Assembly: GCA_964432985.1 (NCBI GenBank)
Contig: CAYSPT010000015.1
Span: forward strand, 1-64,000
Direction of reading: 5' to 3'
DNA length: 64,000 bases
From: CAYSPT01 sp964432985
GTDB lineage: Bacteria; Muiribacteriota; CAYSPT01
The notes beneath the pieces were generated by a model. It worked only from the letters and a program-made list of their open reading frames with translations, was not told where the DNA came from and did not search any database. Positions 18,801 through 26,425 of the stretch are shown piece after piece. The position numbers and the translations under genes are program-made. Position 1 is the stretch's first letter, and each line of letters starts with the position of its first letter.

Positions 18801-18857
18801 TACCGCGGCGTCGGCAGGGAGATTTCCGGCAGAACCAGGATGGTGATCGTGCGATGA
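15807..18857 (+). CDS. Secreted multi-FN3 protein with T9SS/FlgD-like C-terminal domain
   Basis: 1,016 residues from the ATG at 15807, which gives a clean signal peptide (cut near LQA, mature start WEGGG); the longer upstream reading has none. Residues 30-290 form a helical domain; the mature Trp and SDFHFLRFDE followed by an amphipathic AAFHAGAMAAYIA helix recall zinc-dependent phospholipase C/S1-P1 nucleases, but several metal ligands are not evident. Five FN3-like repeats follow (about 290-400, 400-500, 500-603, 603-705, 705-805), each starting PxF and ending in Y-x-V-R-A-x-D. Then comes an SbsA/Big_5-like Ig domain (810-920) and a C-terminal domain with YPNPVRGEE and GTYYVLVDYRG like FlgD-Ig/T9SS sorting domains. 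It overlaps the PorV-like gene as ATGA. Confidence 0.82.
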   Translation: MGLCLKYIFLPAALVLCLLLPFGNRLQAWEGGGATYDLGNPVYGTLDWMAEEAMRLLPEEETDWFEAQHFRDYLLGTEAPQRGVVAISYSIMDEYEDSDFHFLRFDETYQTVTDDYLARRAEEEFIQAKRYYKQNSVYQAAFHAGAMAAYIARAASFPRLRSELDLARLLEYEREVEKTVPAYAMGNMESLRTSTVFQQYITAGGTLNDPIDSLKEEVETMAGRIARGEGRVYHITDMNLYLPMGGDNSGGGVGVNDWTEPFKDTVGLSINDAVNLIARALHDIYVSTSEGDLAPPVFESIMYVHSTGKSGEIEIAFWEADDDIGFLSYNIYLAFTSNGHDYRFPSAIVRNSIGEPITYIMTGLADSETYYVAVRAMDRSGNEEPNTKSLPAAVGLFTDSVKPEFSGLARARSTGLPGEVLLQWPEAVDESVPVTYLVFQKSTTAPFHDRHPTYSTTGTEMLIQGLTDGDDYSYLVRAQDNLGNRETNINTLLTIPGPSTDVTPPSFEGLVTAFATGNPDEAVLTWDLATDPSLPVGYNVYLSYERGRLPGGFPSATSYQSPYVMTGLTPGTGVYVIVRAVDNFGNEDQNTTELLVIPSDGLESDPPEFFGLQSAEGTGVGGEIVLGWYPAFDISTPVTYAVYQSTESMNYNFEQPALTTQGFTARFSGLQDGQQYYYVVRAFDRFGNNDENLLERSAAPRTSADTTPPVFAGIASAEATGNSGEVIIRWPLASDDSTPITYRVYRSVVRGEYDFEIPALVTPDTSFTMAGLLNNREYFFVVRAADAAGNAEDNTREASAVPTDSQNLIDTTPPAVVSSVPAASAVDVRLTSPIRIRFSEPLDPSSLEGNILVLKDDVPLAGELQVEEDGSLIRFVPWADGTLTYRTWYTVRVLEGVTDTAANHITAVEWTFLTVAADGRFDHLFTYPNPVRGEESVTLFVTLGAESDYASVSVMDMNGRVQKTDDVYLETGTNKQSLTVDDGSGIRLMPGTYYVLVDYRGVGREISGRTRMVIVR

Positions 18858-20065
18858 CCGGACGGTTCAGGATTTTCATTATCATGGCCCTTGCTTCCCT
18901 GGTTCTTTCTTATATCCCGGAAGCCGTCACTGCATACGTTCTCCCTGATCCCGAAGCACGAAGCGCCGGTCTCGGCGGGGCGGTTACCGCCCTGGCCCAA
19001 GGCCCGGCGGCGGTGTTCTTCAACGCCGCCTCCCTTCCCTGCCTCAGCGGATACCATCTGCAGACCATGAAACTGTCCCTGCCCGGTTCCGATTCGTTCT
19101 CCACATGCGGCTATGCCCAGCGTATAGGCTCCGTGGGAATCGGTGTTCTGGAGCGACGGTTGGCACTGCGCGGTCTGGAGGAACGGGACGGCAACGGAGT
19201 TCTCCGCAATGTGTTCAACGAGGACATCATCGACCAGGCCATCGCCGCCGGAATGTATCTAAACGACAACCTGTCGCTGGGAGCCACTTACCACCTGTGG
19301 CGGCGAAACCTCGGAGGAGACCGGGTGAGAGCACATTCCTTTGATGTTTCGGGGCGATGGGACATCCAGCACAACCTGCAGCTGGGCCTGGTGCTGGGCG
19401 GACTTGTATCCCGCAGGTCCGGAAGCGCAGCCCTGGCTGCACCGGCCCCCGCCAAATTCACCAGGATAGGGGTGGGCTGGGGAGTGGGCACCTCGCTGCT
19501 GGCAGCTGATTTCGAGCAATATCAGCGACGCAAATGGCGCTTGAAGTTCGGCCTTGAAATCCCCTACCGTAACGTGCTGCGGTTCCGCCTCGGTCACCGG
19601 GAAGATAACTGGACCATAGGAGTTGGCCTCACCTTGGGGAAAACCGTGTTTGACCTGAGTGTCCAGGACAATCTTCCGGGAGCAAAAACCTATTTCAGCA
19701 CCAATTGGAGTTTTGAGCGCCTGACACTTCTGCACAAGCTTGCCCGCAGGCTCAAGGGAAAAATCAAGCGGCCGAAAGAAAAGAGCAAGCTGACCGGGGG
19801 GAAACCCGCGAAAAGTTCCCGCGGTGAAGCGCTGGGCGGTTTTCCCGCTCCCGGGCAGCGTGAGGACACTCCGAAGCAGCTTCTGGCCCGGGCAAAACTT
19901 GCTTTTCTATCAGGGGACCTGTTCCTGGCGGAACAGTTGTGCCAGCAGGTTATAATACGGGGAAACGAGGTTTTTCTTCCCGATGCCCGGATTCTCTTGG
20001 ATCAAATAGAACAAATCAAACTCGTCAACAACGTAAAAACCCTGGTGCCTACCACTCGACCATGA
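18854..20065 (+). CDS. PorV/PorQ-like outer-membrane beta-barrel protein
   Basis: 403 residues with a signal peptide (residues 1-28). The start of the mature protein, ARSAGLGGAVTALAQGPAAV followed by FFNAASL, is the hallmark of the PorV/PorQ/UPF0164 group of FadL-like barrels (GMGGA...ALADDASAVYWNPA). Alternating strands run to about residue 290. A basic linker (KGKIKRPKEKSK) and a short TPR-like helical hairpin close the protein, which is unusual for PorV. The ATG overlaps the stop of the FN3/T9SS-CTD-like gene, so the two are one transcript. PorV shuttles CTD proteins in type IX secretion, which fits, but no other T9SS gene is in the window. The 3' end overlaps the next, convergent gene by 17 bases. 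Confidence 0.75.
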   Translation: MTGRFRIFIIMALASLVLSYIPEAVTAYVLPDPEARSAGLGGAVTALAQGPAAVFFNAASLPCLSGYHLQTMKLSLPGSDSFSTCGYAQRIGSVGIGVLERRLALRGLEERDGNGVLRNVFNEDIIDQAIAAGMYLNDNLSLGATYHLWRRNLGGDRVRAHSFDVSGRWDIQHNLQLGLVLGGLVSRRSGSAALAAPAPAKFTRIGVGWGVGTSLLAADFEQYQRRKWRLKFGLEIPYRNVLRFRLGHREDNWTIGVGLTLGKTVFDLSVQDNLPGAKTYFSTNWSFERLTLLHKLARRLKGKIKRPKEKSKLTGGKPAKSSRGEALGGFPAPGQREDTPKQLLARAKLAFLSGDLFLAEQLCQQVIIRGNEVFLPDARILLDQIEQIKLVNNVKTLVPTTRP

Positions 20066-22379
20066 CCTTTTCCTGACCCGGCACCAGGTTAAATGCGATA
20101 CAATCTCTTCTCACCAGTACCACAGCTACCGCCCCCCCGCCGGCGGTGACCTTGACGCGCTCCGAAGGAACCGGAGTCCGCAGCTCGATGTGGGCAGGCA
20201 GACCCTGCTCGACGATGAAACCCAGAGACTGTTCCCTCAGGTCGAATCGCCGGACCAAACACCCGGGGCGGCTGTGAAACACTGTTTTGCCCTCACAGGT
20301 GAGCTCGGTTTCCTCTCTCCCCGCCACCACGCCATGTACGCGGCCATGATACAGCATGTTGTCCACCGAAGCGGGTGAGCGAAGGTAGGGCGCACCGAAC
20401 CTGATTCCGCGGGAAAAGAGCTCCACGTCAAACAGTTCCTCCAGGAGCATGAGTCCCATAAGTCCTCCCCACGTATAATAGGGGCAACTCCTGGCGTAGA
20501 CTCCCGGCTGCGGCTCTCCGTACCCGGTCAGAGCAGAATAGTTTTCATGAACGTGACCCTGACCACGCCATTCCCGCAGCAGCAGTTCGGAGCTGTTTTC
20601 AGCCAGGTTGTGGGCGGCTCCTATGTCATACTCCCTGAGCCCCAGGAAAACCAGATAATTTGCCGGCGGCCATATCCGCCCCCTCCAGTAATCACCGTCG
20701 GGATCATATGCAGTCATGGTCCTGGCGATGGTAGGCAGCATGAAATCCCCGCCAAACCGGTCCGGATTGAAAAAATTCTCCTTGATGAGCGTTGCTGCCC
20801 GTCCCCGGGACGGAGTGCCTGCCAGGAGAGGATAAAACCCGGTGACGGCGGGAATGTGAACCCACCGGCCATCAGGAAACCGGGGGAAGTAGAAAGAGAA
20901 GCGTTCATCCCACAACCACTGCTCCAGCCGGATGGCTTCGGTCTCGAACTCCTCCTGATACCGTGCGGCTTCAGTATCCTCACCCAGCTCGACAGCCATA
21001 CAATGAAGAATGCGGGCAAACACGACCATCAACGCCGAAAGATCCACGCAGGCTGCCGACAGTCTTCCCGTGGCAGGATCAAACGGGATCGCGTCCCAGA
21101 CAGGGCTGTCATCCATCCCGGACTCGTACCAGGCGCCGGCCATTCCCGATACCACCAGACCGGGAGCACACCCTTCATGATTCCGGTCCGTTCCCCAGGC
21201 CCACAGGATATCATCCGGCCCCCGCCGGTTGCCCTCGAACCACCGGTACCAGTTCCTGAAAGCCGGATAGGCCTTTTTCAGAATACTCGTTTTTCCCGTG
21301 GTCCGGTACAGTTTCCAGGCGGCCAGGGCCAGGACGGGAGGATTGCTCCGGTCACTGACAAAGGACCCGATCCTGACCTGGGGAACCCTTCCCGATTCCT
21401 GCTGGCTTTCCAGGGTAGTCCACAGGTTGTCTTCCGCCAGTTGAGGAGCTTCCCAGCACGCAAGCAGTATATTGAACGCGGAATCCCAGTTGAAAACGAG
21501 CATATCCTCCGCTGCTCCCCGGGGCAGACCGCAGACCGTTTCCATCATCTGCACCCATTCCCGGTTAATCAAGCTTACCCTGCTTCCCGTTCCCTCCCGT
21601 CGGCAGGTATTCCAGTACAGGCAGTCCATGAGTGCCCGGGCGCAGTCATCCACGTTCTCGGGAGTGCCCCCGAGGCGGCGGGAACAATACTCTTTGTGCT
21701 GCCCGGTCCACACCTCCTCCACCTTCCGAACGAGTGCCTTTCCGTCCCCACCCATACCCGATTTGGCTGTTTTTACGCAGGCTGACAGGCACACCGGCTT
21801 GTTTTCAGGCAGTCTGACACACAGTATTCCCCGTGATCCCAGGCTGAAATTGAGCCGTCGTGTTTTTCCGAGATACCGAAACATGTTTGCGCGGCTGGTA
21901 AACGTTCCGTAGTCCCTCAGTGAAAAATCAAAGTGGATCACTCCCGTCAGATCGCGTGCTGTTACCGACACTACTTCGTCTGTTATCCGGTAGTGGTGAT
22001 CGGTCCGGGAGGGCAGTGAGACAACGGCAAAACTCATGGTAGGAACGGCCGGGGAGCGGAGCGGATGGATCCTCCAGAGCAGAAATCCCTGGTGATCAGC
22101 CGCCTGCAGCCTGTACAGGCCGCCTCCCACAGCCAGGTCGAAGGAGGCGCACTGGCAGGAGTCCCCGTGGTCGCGGGCCCTGACAACGGTGCCGACACCC
22201 AGGTCGCGGTGCAAAGGGTGCCGCGGCGGTTGCTCGAGGGGCTGCCCGACATCGAAACCGAACCGGTCGGTCAACGCCCCGGATTCCACATCCAGAACAG
22301 CAAACGCTATCTGAAGGCCGGAAGGGACATGAACCACAATGTTCATACCGTCAGACGAAGATGTGTCCCACTGATTCAT
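20049..22379 (-). CDS. GH63-type (alpha/alpha)6-barrel glycoside hydrolase
   Basis: 776 residues. The C-terminal two thirds form an (alpha/alpha)6 barrel of the GH63/trehalase-like kind. The family signatures are present: WYESGMDDSP near residue 420 with the likely catalytic Asp, RGRIWPPANYLV near 580, and GHVHENYSALTG near 610 with the likely catalytic Glu. The closest known activities are mannosylglycerate or glucosylglycerate hydrolases and alpha-glucosidase I; the substrate cannot be read from sequence. The N-terminal 220 residues are a beta-sandwich-like domain. No signal peptide is seen, so it is probably cytoplasmic. It stands alone on its strand, with AGAGG upstream of the ATG at 22379. 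Confidence 0.85.
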   Translation of the reverse strand: MNQWDTSSSDGMNIVVHVPSGLQIAFAVLDVESGALTDRFGFDVGQPLEQPPRHPLHRDLGVGTVVRARDHGDSCQCASFDLAVGGGLYRLQAADHQGFLLWRIHPLRSPAVPTMSFAVVSLPSRTDHHYRITDEVVSVTARDLTGVIHFDFSLRDYGTFTSRANMFRYLGKTRRLNFSLGSRGILCVRLPENKPVCLSACVKTAKSGMGGDGKALVRKVEEVWTGQHKEYCSRRLGGTPENVDDCARALMDCLYWNTCRREGTGSRVSLINREWVQMMETVCGLPRGAAEDMLVFNWDSAFNILLACWEAPQLAEDNLWTTLESQQESGRVPQVRIGSFVSDRSNPPVLALAAWKLYRTTGKTSILKKAYPAFRNWYRWFEGNRRGPDDILWAWGTDRNHEGCAPGLVVSGMAGAWYESGMDDSPVWDAIPFDPATGRLSAACVDLSALMVVFARILHCMAVELGEDTEAARYQEEFETEAIRLEQWLWDERFSFYFPRFPDGRWVHIPAVTGFYPLLAGTPSRGRAATLIKENFFNPDRFGGDFMLPTIARTMTAYDPDGDYWRGRIWPPANYLVFLGLREYDIGAAHNLAENSSELLLREWRGQGHVHENYSALTGYGEPQPGVYARSCPYYTWGGLMGLMLLEELFDVELFSRGIRFGAPYLRSPASVDNMLYHGRVHGVVAGREETELTCEGKTVFHSRPGCLVRRFDLREQSLGFIVEQGLPAHIELRTPVPSERVKVTAGGGAVAVVLVRRDCIAFNLVPGQEKVMVEW

Positions 22380-22423
22380 TACCTTATACCTCTTTTAAAC
22401 CGAAACCTGCAGTAGGTATCCTG

Positions 22424-22525
22424 CTGCAGAATCGCAGCTACTGCAGAATCGCAGCTACTGCAGAATCGCAGCTACTGCAGAATCGCAGCTGCTGCAGAAT
22501 CGCAGCTGCTGCAAAATTGAAGCTA
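22424..22525. repeat. Six tandem 17-bp repeats
   Basis: Unit CTGCAGAATCGCAGCTA. Copies 1-3 (22424-22474) are identical, copies 4-5 end in G, and copy 6 (22509-22525) is degenerate. Each junction creates overlapping CTGCAG and CAGCTG palindromes. The array lies just upstream of the start of the GH63-type gene (22379, minus strand), in its probable promoter region. Confidence 0.95.
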
Positions 22526-22551
22526 CAACGGTATTGTATTTTCCTCGGGAT

Positions 22552-22810
22552 ATACCCGTCAAGAAACCGATTGAGTTTTCCGATTTCGATGAGTAATTCC
22601 GAATCAGAATATGCCCATCAAGAAACCGCGTAAAATTACCGATAAAGATGAAAGANNNNNNNNNNNNNNNNNNNNNNNNNNNNNNNNNNNNNNNNNNNNN
22701 NNNNNNNNNNNNNNNNNNNNNNNNNNNNNNNNNNNNNNNNNNNNNNNNNNNNNNNGAATCAGAATATGCCCATCAAGAAACCGCGTAAAATTACCGATAA
22801 AGATGAAAGA
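22552..22810 (+). repeat. Minisatellite-like array around a scaffold gap
   Basis: 22601-22655 and 22756-22810 are identical over 55 bases and directly border the 100-N gap (22656-22755). A degenerate copy lies about 59 bases earlier (22552-22596). In one frame the copies encode related 14-residue peptides: IPVKKPIEFSDFDE then a stop, and MPIKKPRKITDKDE. Either the gap hides further tandem copies, or the 55 bases are simply a shared k-mer of two contig ends. Confidence 0.7.
22656..22755. other. Assembly gap of 100 N between identical 55-base flanks
   Basis: Placeholder gap. The exact 55-base identity of both edges is the kind of overlap left by a de Bruijn assembler, so the true distance may be zero (one shared copy) or a tandem array of unknown size. 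Confidence 0.95.
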
Positions 22811-22829
22811 CCCCGAGGAGGTGAACAGC

Positions 22830-22949
22830 ATGATTAACGATACCCTGAACCACATTGAAAGAAACTACACGACGATTCGAAAACTCGGGCAGAAGATAGA
22901 TGACACACTCATCAAACTCGAGGAATACAATAAAAGAAACCGCGTCTGA
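22830..22949 (+). CDS. Small protein of 39 residues, unknown
   Basis: An ATG at 22830 is preceded by GGAGGTG six bases upstream, one of the best ribosome sites in the window. The product is a single charged amphipathic helix (MINDTLNHIERNYTTIRKLG, then KIDDTLIKLEEYNKRNRV) that could form a coiled coil. An in-frame ATG at 22803 would add nine residues but would swallow the ribosome site. It ends four bases before the convergent unknown gene. No family is recognised. The real-gene call rests on the ribosome site and the helical pattern. Confidence 0.5.
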   Translation: MINDTLNHIERNYTTIRKLGQKIDDTLIKLEEYNKRNRV

Positions 22950-22952
22950 CGG

Positions 22953-23813
22953 CTACATGAGTTTTTTCCTGGACAGCACTTTGCGGCGAAGCACCAGATA
23001 ACAAAGGTAAATCAGGTGCTCACCGGGATCAGGATTTTCATACACCACGCTCTGTCCCGGATCATAATCCAGAGAAACGGTAAATCCGTGGCACATCTCT
23101 TCAATTCTCCTCAGCGCTCTCGTCATAGCCACTCTTGTCTTCGGACCTTTGTCTGACAGCCCCTCCCTCACCCACTCTATACATTCGCGAAACAAACGAT
23201 ACTGCCGCCGGAATTCAGAAAAATAGTCCCACCTGGCGATCCTCTCATCATACGGTACAAACCGATATCCGTACCGCTGGGAAAACAATAGTATTTGTTC
23301 CCTGTCTTCGACAGATACAGCCTCGGCTGGTTCTTCTGGGCCACAGTCGAGGTCGATACGAAGATAATCCCGGTACAACTCTTCAGGGAAAAAGGAGGTA
23401 AATTCAAACAACGGCCTGGCTATGACCTTTACGTCCCTGGCAGTTTCATACGTCACCAGGTATTCCCATTGGGTAGCCGGGACTCCCAGAGATGGAGCTT
23501 TGATGGGTGAATCAAGGGGCCGTTCCTCAAGTGCATACCGCTGTGTCCAGTAGCGTTTTTCGTAGTTTCCCGTCCGTGACCGTTTAACATCAGGCAGGTT
23601 CAACGCGGCCTTTTCCCGGACGACCAGGAAATCAATAATCCTTTTGGGGTCCACCTGTGAGGGGCGCAGGGTCTTCAGTGTAAGCCCGCGGCCAAAAGCA
23701 CCATCGCGTATCATTTCGGCCAAAACAGAAGGGTTGAGTTTAAATCTGGTCCTTTTGAACGTTCGCTCGTTAAGACCGGTTATCAAGTTTTCAATGTCTT
23801 GTTTCCGCATTGG
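22953..23813 (-). CDS. Hypothetical protein, unrecognised
   Basis: 286 residues from the ATG at 23813, chosen because GAGGAAGGA lies upstream and the earlier reading (23864) adds only low-complexity Ala/Arg residues. It has no signal peptide or membrane helix and is soluble and charged: an N-terminal helical segment (MRKQDIENLITGLNERTFKR), a mixed middle part, and an Arg-rich helical C-terminus ending RRKVLSRKKLM. Aromatic and acidic positions such as FEFTSFFPEELYRDYLRIDL look like a conserved core, but I do not recognise the family. It is divergent from the DUF2723 gene and is not in an operon. The codon use and absence of low-complexity sequence support a real protein. Confidence 0.7.
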   Translation of the reverse strand, partial: PMRKQDIENLITGLNERTFKRTRFKLNPSVLAEMIRDGAFGRGLTLKTLRPSQVDPKRIIDFLVVREKAALNLPDVKRSRTGNYEKRYWTQRYALEERPLDSPIKAPSLGVPATQWEYLVTYETARDVKVIARPLFEFTSFFPEELYRDYLRIDLDCGPEEPAEAVSVEDREQILLFSQRYGYRFVPYDERIARWDYFSEFRRQYRLFRECIEWVREGLSDKGPKTRVAMTRALRRIEEMCHGFTVSLDYDPGQSVVYENPDPGEHLIYLCYLVLRRKVLSRKKLM

Positions 23814-23825
23814 CAGTCCTTCCTC

Positions 23826-23903
23826 TATCTGTCGCGCCGGCCTTCGCGCCGACTGTGGCGCCAACTGTGGCGCCGACTGTGACGCAATATCTGTCGCGCC
23901 GGC
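23826..23903. repeat. 16-bp direct repeats flanking a 12-bp triplicate
   Basis: TATCTGTCGCGCCGGC occurs at 23826-23841 and 23888-23903. Between them the unit GCGCCGACTGTG occurs three times with one mismatch (about 23847-23882). The block lies between the divergent genes starting at 23813 and 24008. Confidence 0.85.
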
Positions 23904-24007
23904 AGATAACAGGATACCTGTTTCTTCTGTCCAGTATCAACCTGGCTCTCACTTTCTTCCCTGCTTGCTCAGAGCATGCTTTTGCCTATCATGATACAAT
24001 TGTGGAC

Positions 24008-26053
24008 ATGAAGCGGTTACGGTTCTCATCACATAACGGTATCACCGCACTGGAATCCATTTTCCTGCTTGCCGCGTGCCTGCTGTATATACACATGGCT
24101 GCTCCGTCGGTTACATCATTCGGCGACCACGGAGAGCTGACCATTGCCTGCTGGAACCTCCACAGCGGGCATCCCCCCGGTTATCCTCTCTACGTCCTGC
24201 TGGGGCGAGGCTTCATAAGCCTGGTTCCCCTGGGTGGAGTTGCGTTCCGACTCAACCTTTTCTCGTGCCTCACCGGGGCTCTGGCCGTCTTCCTTGTCAT
24301 CAGAACTGTGAGAACCCTGACCGGCAGCACGGCGGCCGGCCTGGTCTCCGGGATTTGCTTGTTATTTTCTCCCACATTCCTATCCCAGGTACTGATTTCA
24401 GAAGTGTACGCGCTACAAATCGTCCTGGGTGTCATACTCGCCGGACAATTCCTGGCAGGGGGCGGGTATACCCCGTTTAAAAAGCAGGCCGCCGTTTGGT
24501 TTATGTGCGCCCTGGCCGTGTTACACCACTACACCCTCGCCCCGCTGGCCGCCTTGACGATGCTGCGTTACCGGCCCCGGCAGCAGCGGCATTCTTTCCT
24601 GCTTCTCATGGTAGTGTTTCTGGGGACCACACCCATCCTGCTGCTTCCTTTAACAACAGACAGAGGGCTGCCCTGGGGAATAACAAACAGGATTTCGGGC
24701 CTCGTGCATGTTCTGTGCAGACAACAGTATTTACGCCTGCCCACTCCTCCACGTTCACTGGAATTAACCCTTAATCACATGCATTATCTGGGGATCACCC
24801 TCTATGAAGACCTGGGACCGTTTCTTCTCAGTATCGCGGTTGGCATCCTGATTGTTATTACACTCAGAGCATTCCTGTTCAAAAAACGGTTTCCCTTCTT
24901 TTCTCAGGTATGGAAAGCCGGACTTCTCCTGCTTATTTTCGGGCCGCCAGCCGCTTTTATCAGCAATTTCCCCTTTACTCCGGAAGGGAAAGAGGCGTTT
25001 CGAGTGCTCCTTTTACCATTTATTCTGATGGGGGCCTGCATCGGCGGTTTGACGGTGGCCATGCTCCAGCGTGTTGTGAAACATCCACGCGTTATCGGCT
25101 GTGTGCTGGTAATCGGCACCGTGATCGCCGCGGCTGCTCAAACCGGGCAGGAACAGACGCTTCGCCACGACACCCTGGCACATGATTATGCCCGCAACCT
25201 TCTAAAATCGGCACCGCCCGGTTCGATCATCGTAACTGCCGGTGGCAACGAGGTGTTTCCCCTGTGGTTCATCCGGCAACTGACCAGAGCATATCGCGTA
25301 AAAACCATTGATTTCAAGCTTCTTTCACAGGAGTGGTACCGGTTGTTTCTACAGCGGGAAGAACGGATGGCAGGCATTCCCATTACCACCCCGGCGCTGC
25401 CTTCCATGCGCAGCTCTTTTGACCAGGACCTTCACCTGCTCAACACCATTATGGATAACTCCGGGGACACGCCAATTTATTGCACGCCGACGGTATGGGC
25501 CGCTCTGAACAAAGGAATACCTTCCGGGACCTGCGGGCTGCTTATGTCCCTCAACCAGGCGGCGCGCGACTATGATCTTCCCGGGACCGGACTGCACCAG
25601 CTGCAATTGCGGTCCCTTGATATCAAAATGGAGGACCAGGCACTGGAAAACAGATTACTTTACCAGCGTTACGCGGTATCCCTGGCTTATGCAGCCAATT
25701 CCTTCTACCGCAAAGAGCAGTTCAGAGAAGCGCTGGCCTGGGCGGAAAAAGCCCACCGTGTTCATCCCGGCTCCAGAACGGCGGCAGAGGTATTGGGAGC
25801 ACTCTACCTGCAGGAAGGCTGGTTTCAGAAAGCGGAAACCATGTTTCAACACCTGCTTGACGGCAACCGCTTCACGCCGCACCTGCTGTACAATCGAGGT
25901 TTGATGTATCTATTTCAGAACCGCGTGCCGGACGCGATAAGAGAATGGACTCTTTTATCCAGGATTGCTCCAGGATACGAAGATGTGGAAACAAAACTCA
26001 AGCAGTTGAAAAAGCTCAGTTCAGAGAATCCTGAAGAAGTTTCCCGGCCTTGA
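24008..26053 (+). CDS. DUF2723 multi-pass membrane protein with C-terminal TPRs
   Basis: About 681 residues. The N-terminus carries the DUF2723 signature: FGDHGELTIACWNLHSGHPP then GYPLYVLLG, near residues 38-68, the acidic loop-1 motif of GT-C-type glycosyltransferase-like proteins. About ten membrane helices follow to residue 385, then a soluble part and two TPR-like repeats at the C-terminus (residues 540-670). Such proteins are predicted to transfer a lipid-linked sugar on the periplasmic side; substrate and acceptor are unknown. I chose the ATG at 24008 because it puts the first helix where the family has it; the frame is open upstream to 23810, with a repeat-rich Ala/Pro/Thr stretch. 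Its 3' end overlaps the convergent HU gene by 38 bases. Confidence 0.82.
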   Translation: MKRLRFSSHNGITALESIFLLAACLLYIHMAAPSVTSFGDHGELTIACWNLHSGHPPGYPLYVLLGRGFISLVPLGGVAFRLNLFSCLTGALAVFLVIRTVRTLTGSTAAGLVSGICLLFSPTFLSQVLISEVYALQIVLGVILAGQFLAGGGYTPFKKQAAVWFMCALAVLHHYTLAPLAALTMLRYRPRQQRHSFLLLMVVFLGTTPILLLPLTTDRGLPWGITNRISGLVHVLCRQQYLRLPTPPRSLELTLNHMHYLGITLYEDLGPFLLSIAVGILIVITLRAFLFKKRFPFFSQVWKAGLLLLIFGPPAAFISNFPFTPEGKEAFRVLLLPFILMGACIGGLTVAMLQRVVKHPRVIGCVLVIGTVIAAAAQTGQEQTLRHDTLAHDYARNLLKSAPPGSIIVTAGGNEVFPLWFIRQLTRAYRVKTIDFKLLSQEWYRLFLQREERMAGIPITTPALPSMRSSFDQDLHLLNTIMDNSGDTPIYCTPTVWAALNKGIPSGTCGLLMSLNQAARDYDLPGTGLHQLQLRSLDIKMEDQALENRLLYQRYAVSLAYAANSFYRKEQFREALAWAEKAHRVHPGSRTAAEVLGALYLQEGWFQKAETMFQHLLDGNRFTPHLLYNRGLMYLFQNRVPDAIREWTLLSRIAPGYEDVETKLKQLKKLSSENPEEVSRP

Positions 26054-26288
26054 ACTTGGGGACTTTGCGGGAAGAAATCGTAATTTTACTCTTTGTCTGT
26101 GGATTGATACCCTTCTTAGCTTTTCTCTTGAGAACACTGAAGGTTCCAAAACCGGTAATTTGGACTTTCTTGCCTTTTACAAGTGCGTCTGTCATGACTG
26201 ATATGGTGTTCTCTATAAATGTTTGTGCTTCCTTCTTGGTAAGTCCGGTATCTTCAGATACGATATCAATGAGGTCTTTTTTATTCAT
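26016..26288 (-). CDS. HU/IHF-family DNA-binding protein
   Basis: 90 residues, the normal length of HU. MNKKDLIDIVSEDTGLTKKE starts the helical dimerisation part, QITGFGTFSV is the saddle, and KGINPQTKSKITISSRKVPK is the DNA-binding arm with its conserved Pro. It is nucleoid-associated and bends DNA as a homodimer. The last 38 bases overlap the 3' end of the DUF2723 gene on the other strand. A good promoter lies about 45-75 bases upstream (26332-26361). Confidence 0.97.
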   Translation of the reverse strand: MNKKDLIDIVSEDTGLTKKEAQTFIENTISVMTDALVKGKKVQITGFGTFSVLKRKAKKGINPQTKSKITISSRKVPKFKAGKLLQDSLN

Positions 26289-26331
26289 GTTCTCTCACCC
26301 GCCTTATGTTCACTAGCATTGTCTGCATTTC

Positions 26332-26361
26332 TGTATAGCATAGGGGTAGACGGCCTGTCAA
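26332..26361 (-). promoter_or_regulatory. Sigma70-type promoter of the HU gene
   Basis: Read on the minus strand: TTGACA (26361-26356), 18-base spacer, TATACA (26337-26332), with the extended -10 TG one base before. The predicted start is near 26325, giving a leader of about 37 bases. Confidence 0.65.
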
Positions 26362-26425
26362 GCAGTGACTTGCTGTAATCTTCAATCCGGGGTACAGTAT
26401 ATCTATTCTCAGGAAGACAACAATT

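Noticed and set aside
20547..21785. 412-residue open frame antisense to the GH63-type gene
   Set aside because: Pro/Arg-rich shadow in a GC-rich gene; the opposite strand has clear catalytic motifs.
22424..22525. CRISPR array
   Set aside because: The 17-bp units are directly adjacent, with no unique spacers and no cas genes.
22361..22633. 90-residue open frame across the 17-bp repeats
   Set aside because: The product is repeat translation (QNRSYCRIAATAESQLL-like); no ribosome site. Described as a repeat instead.
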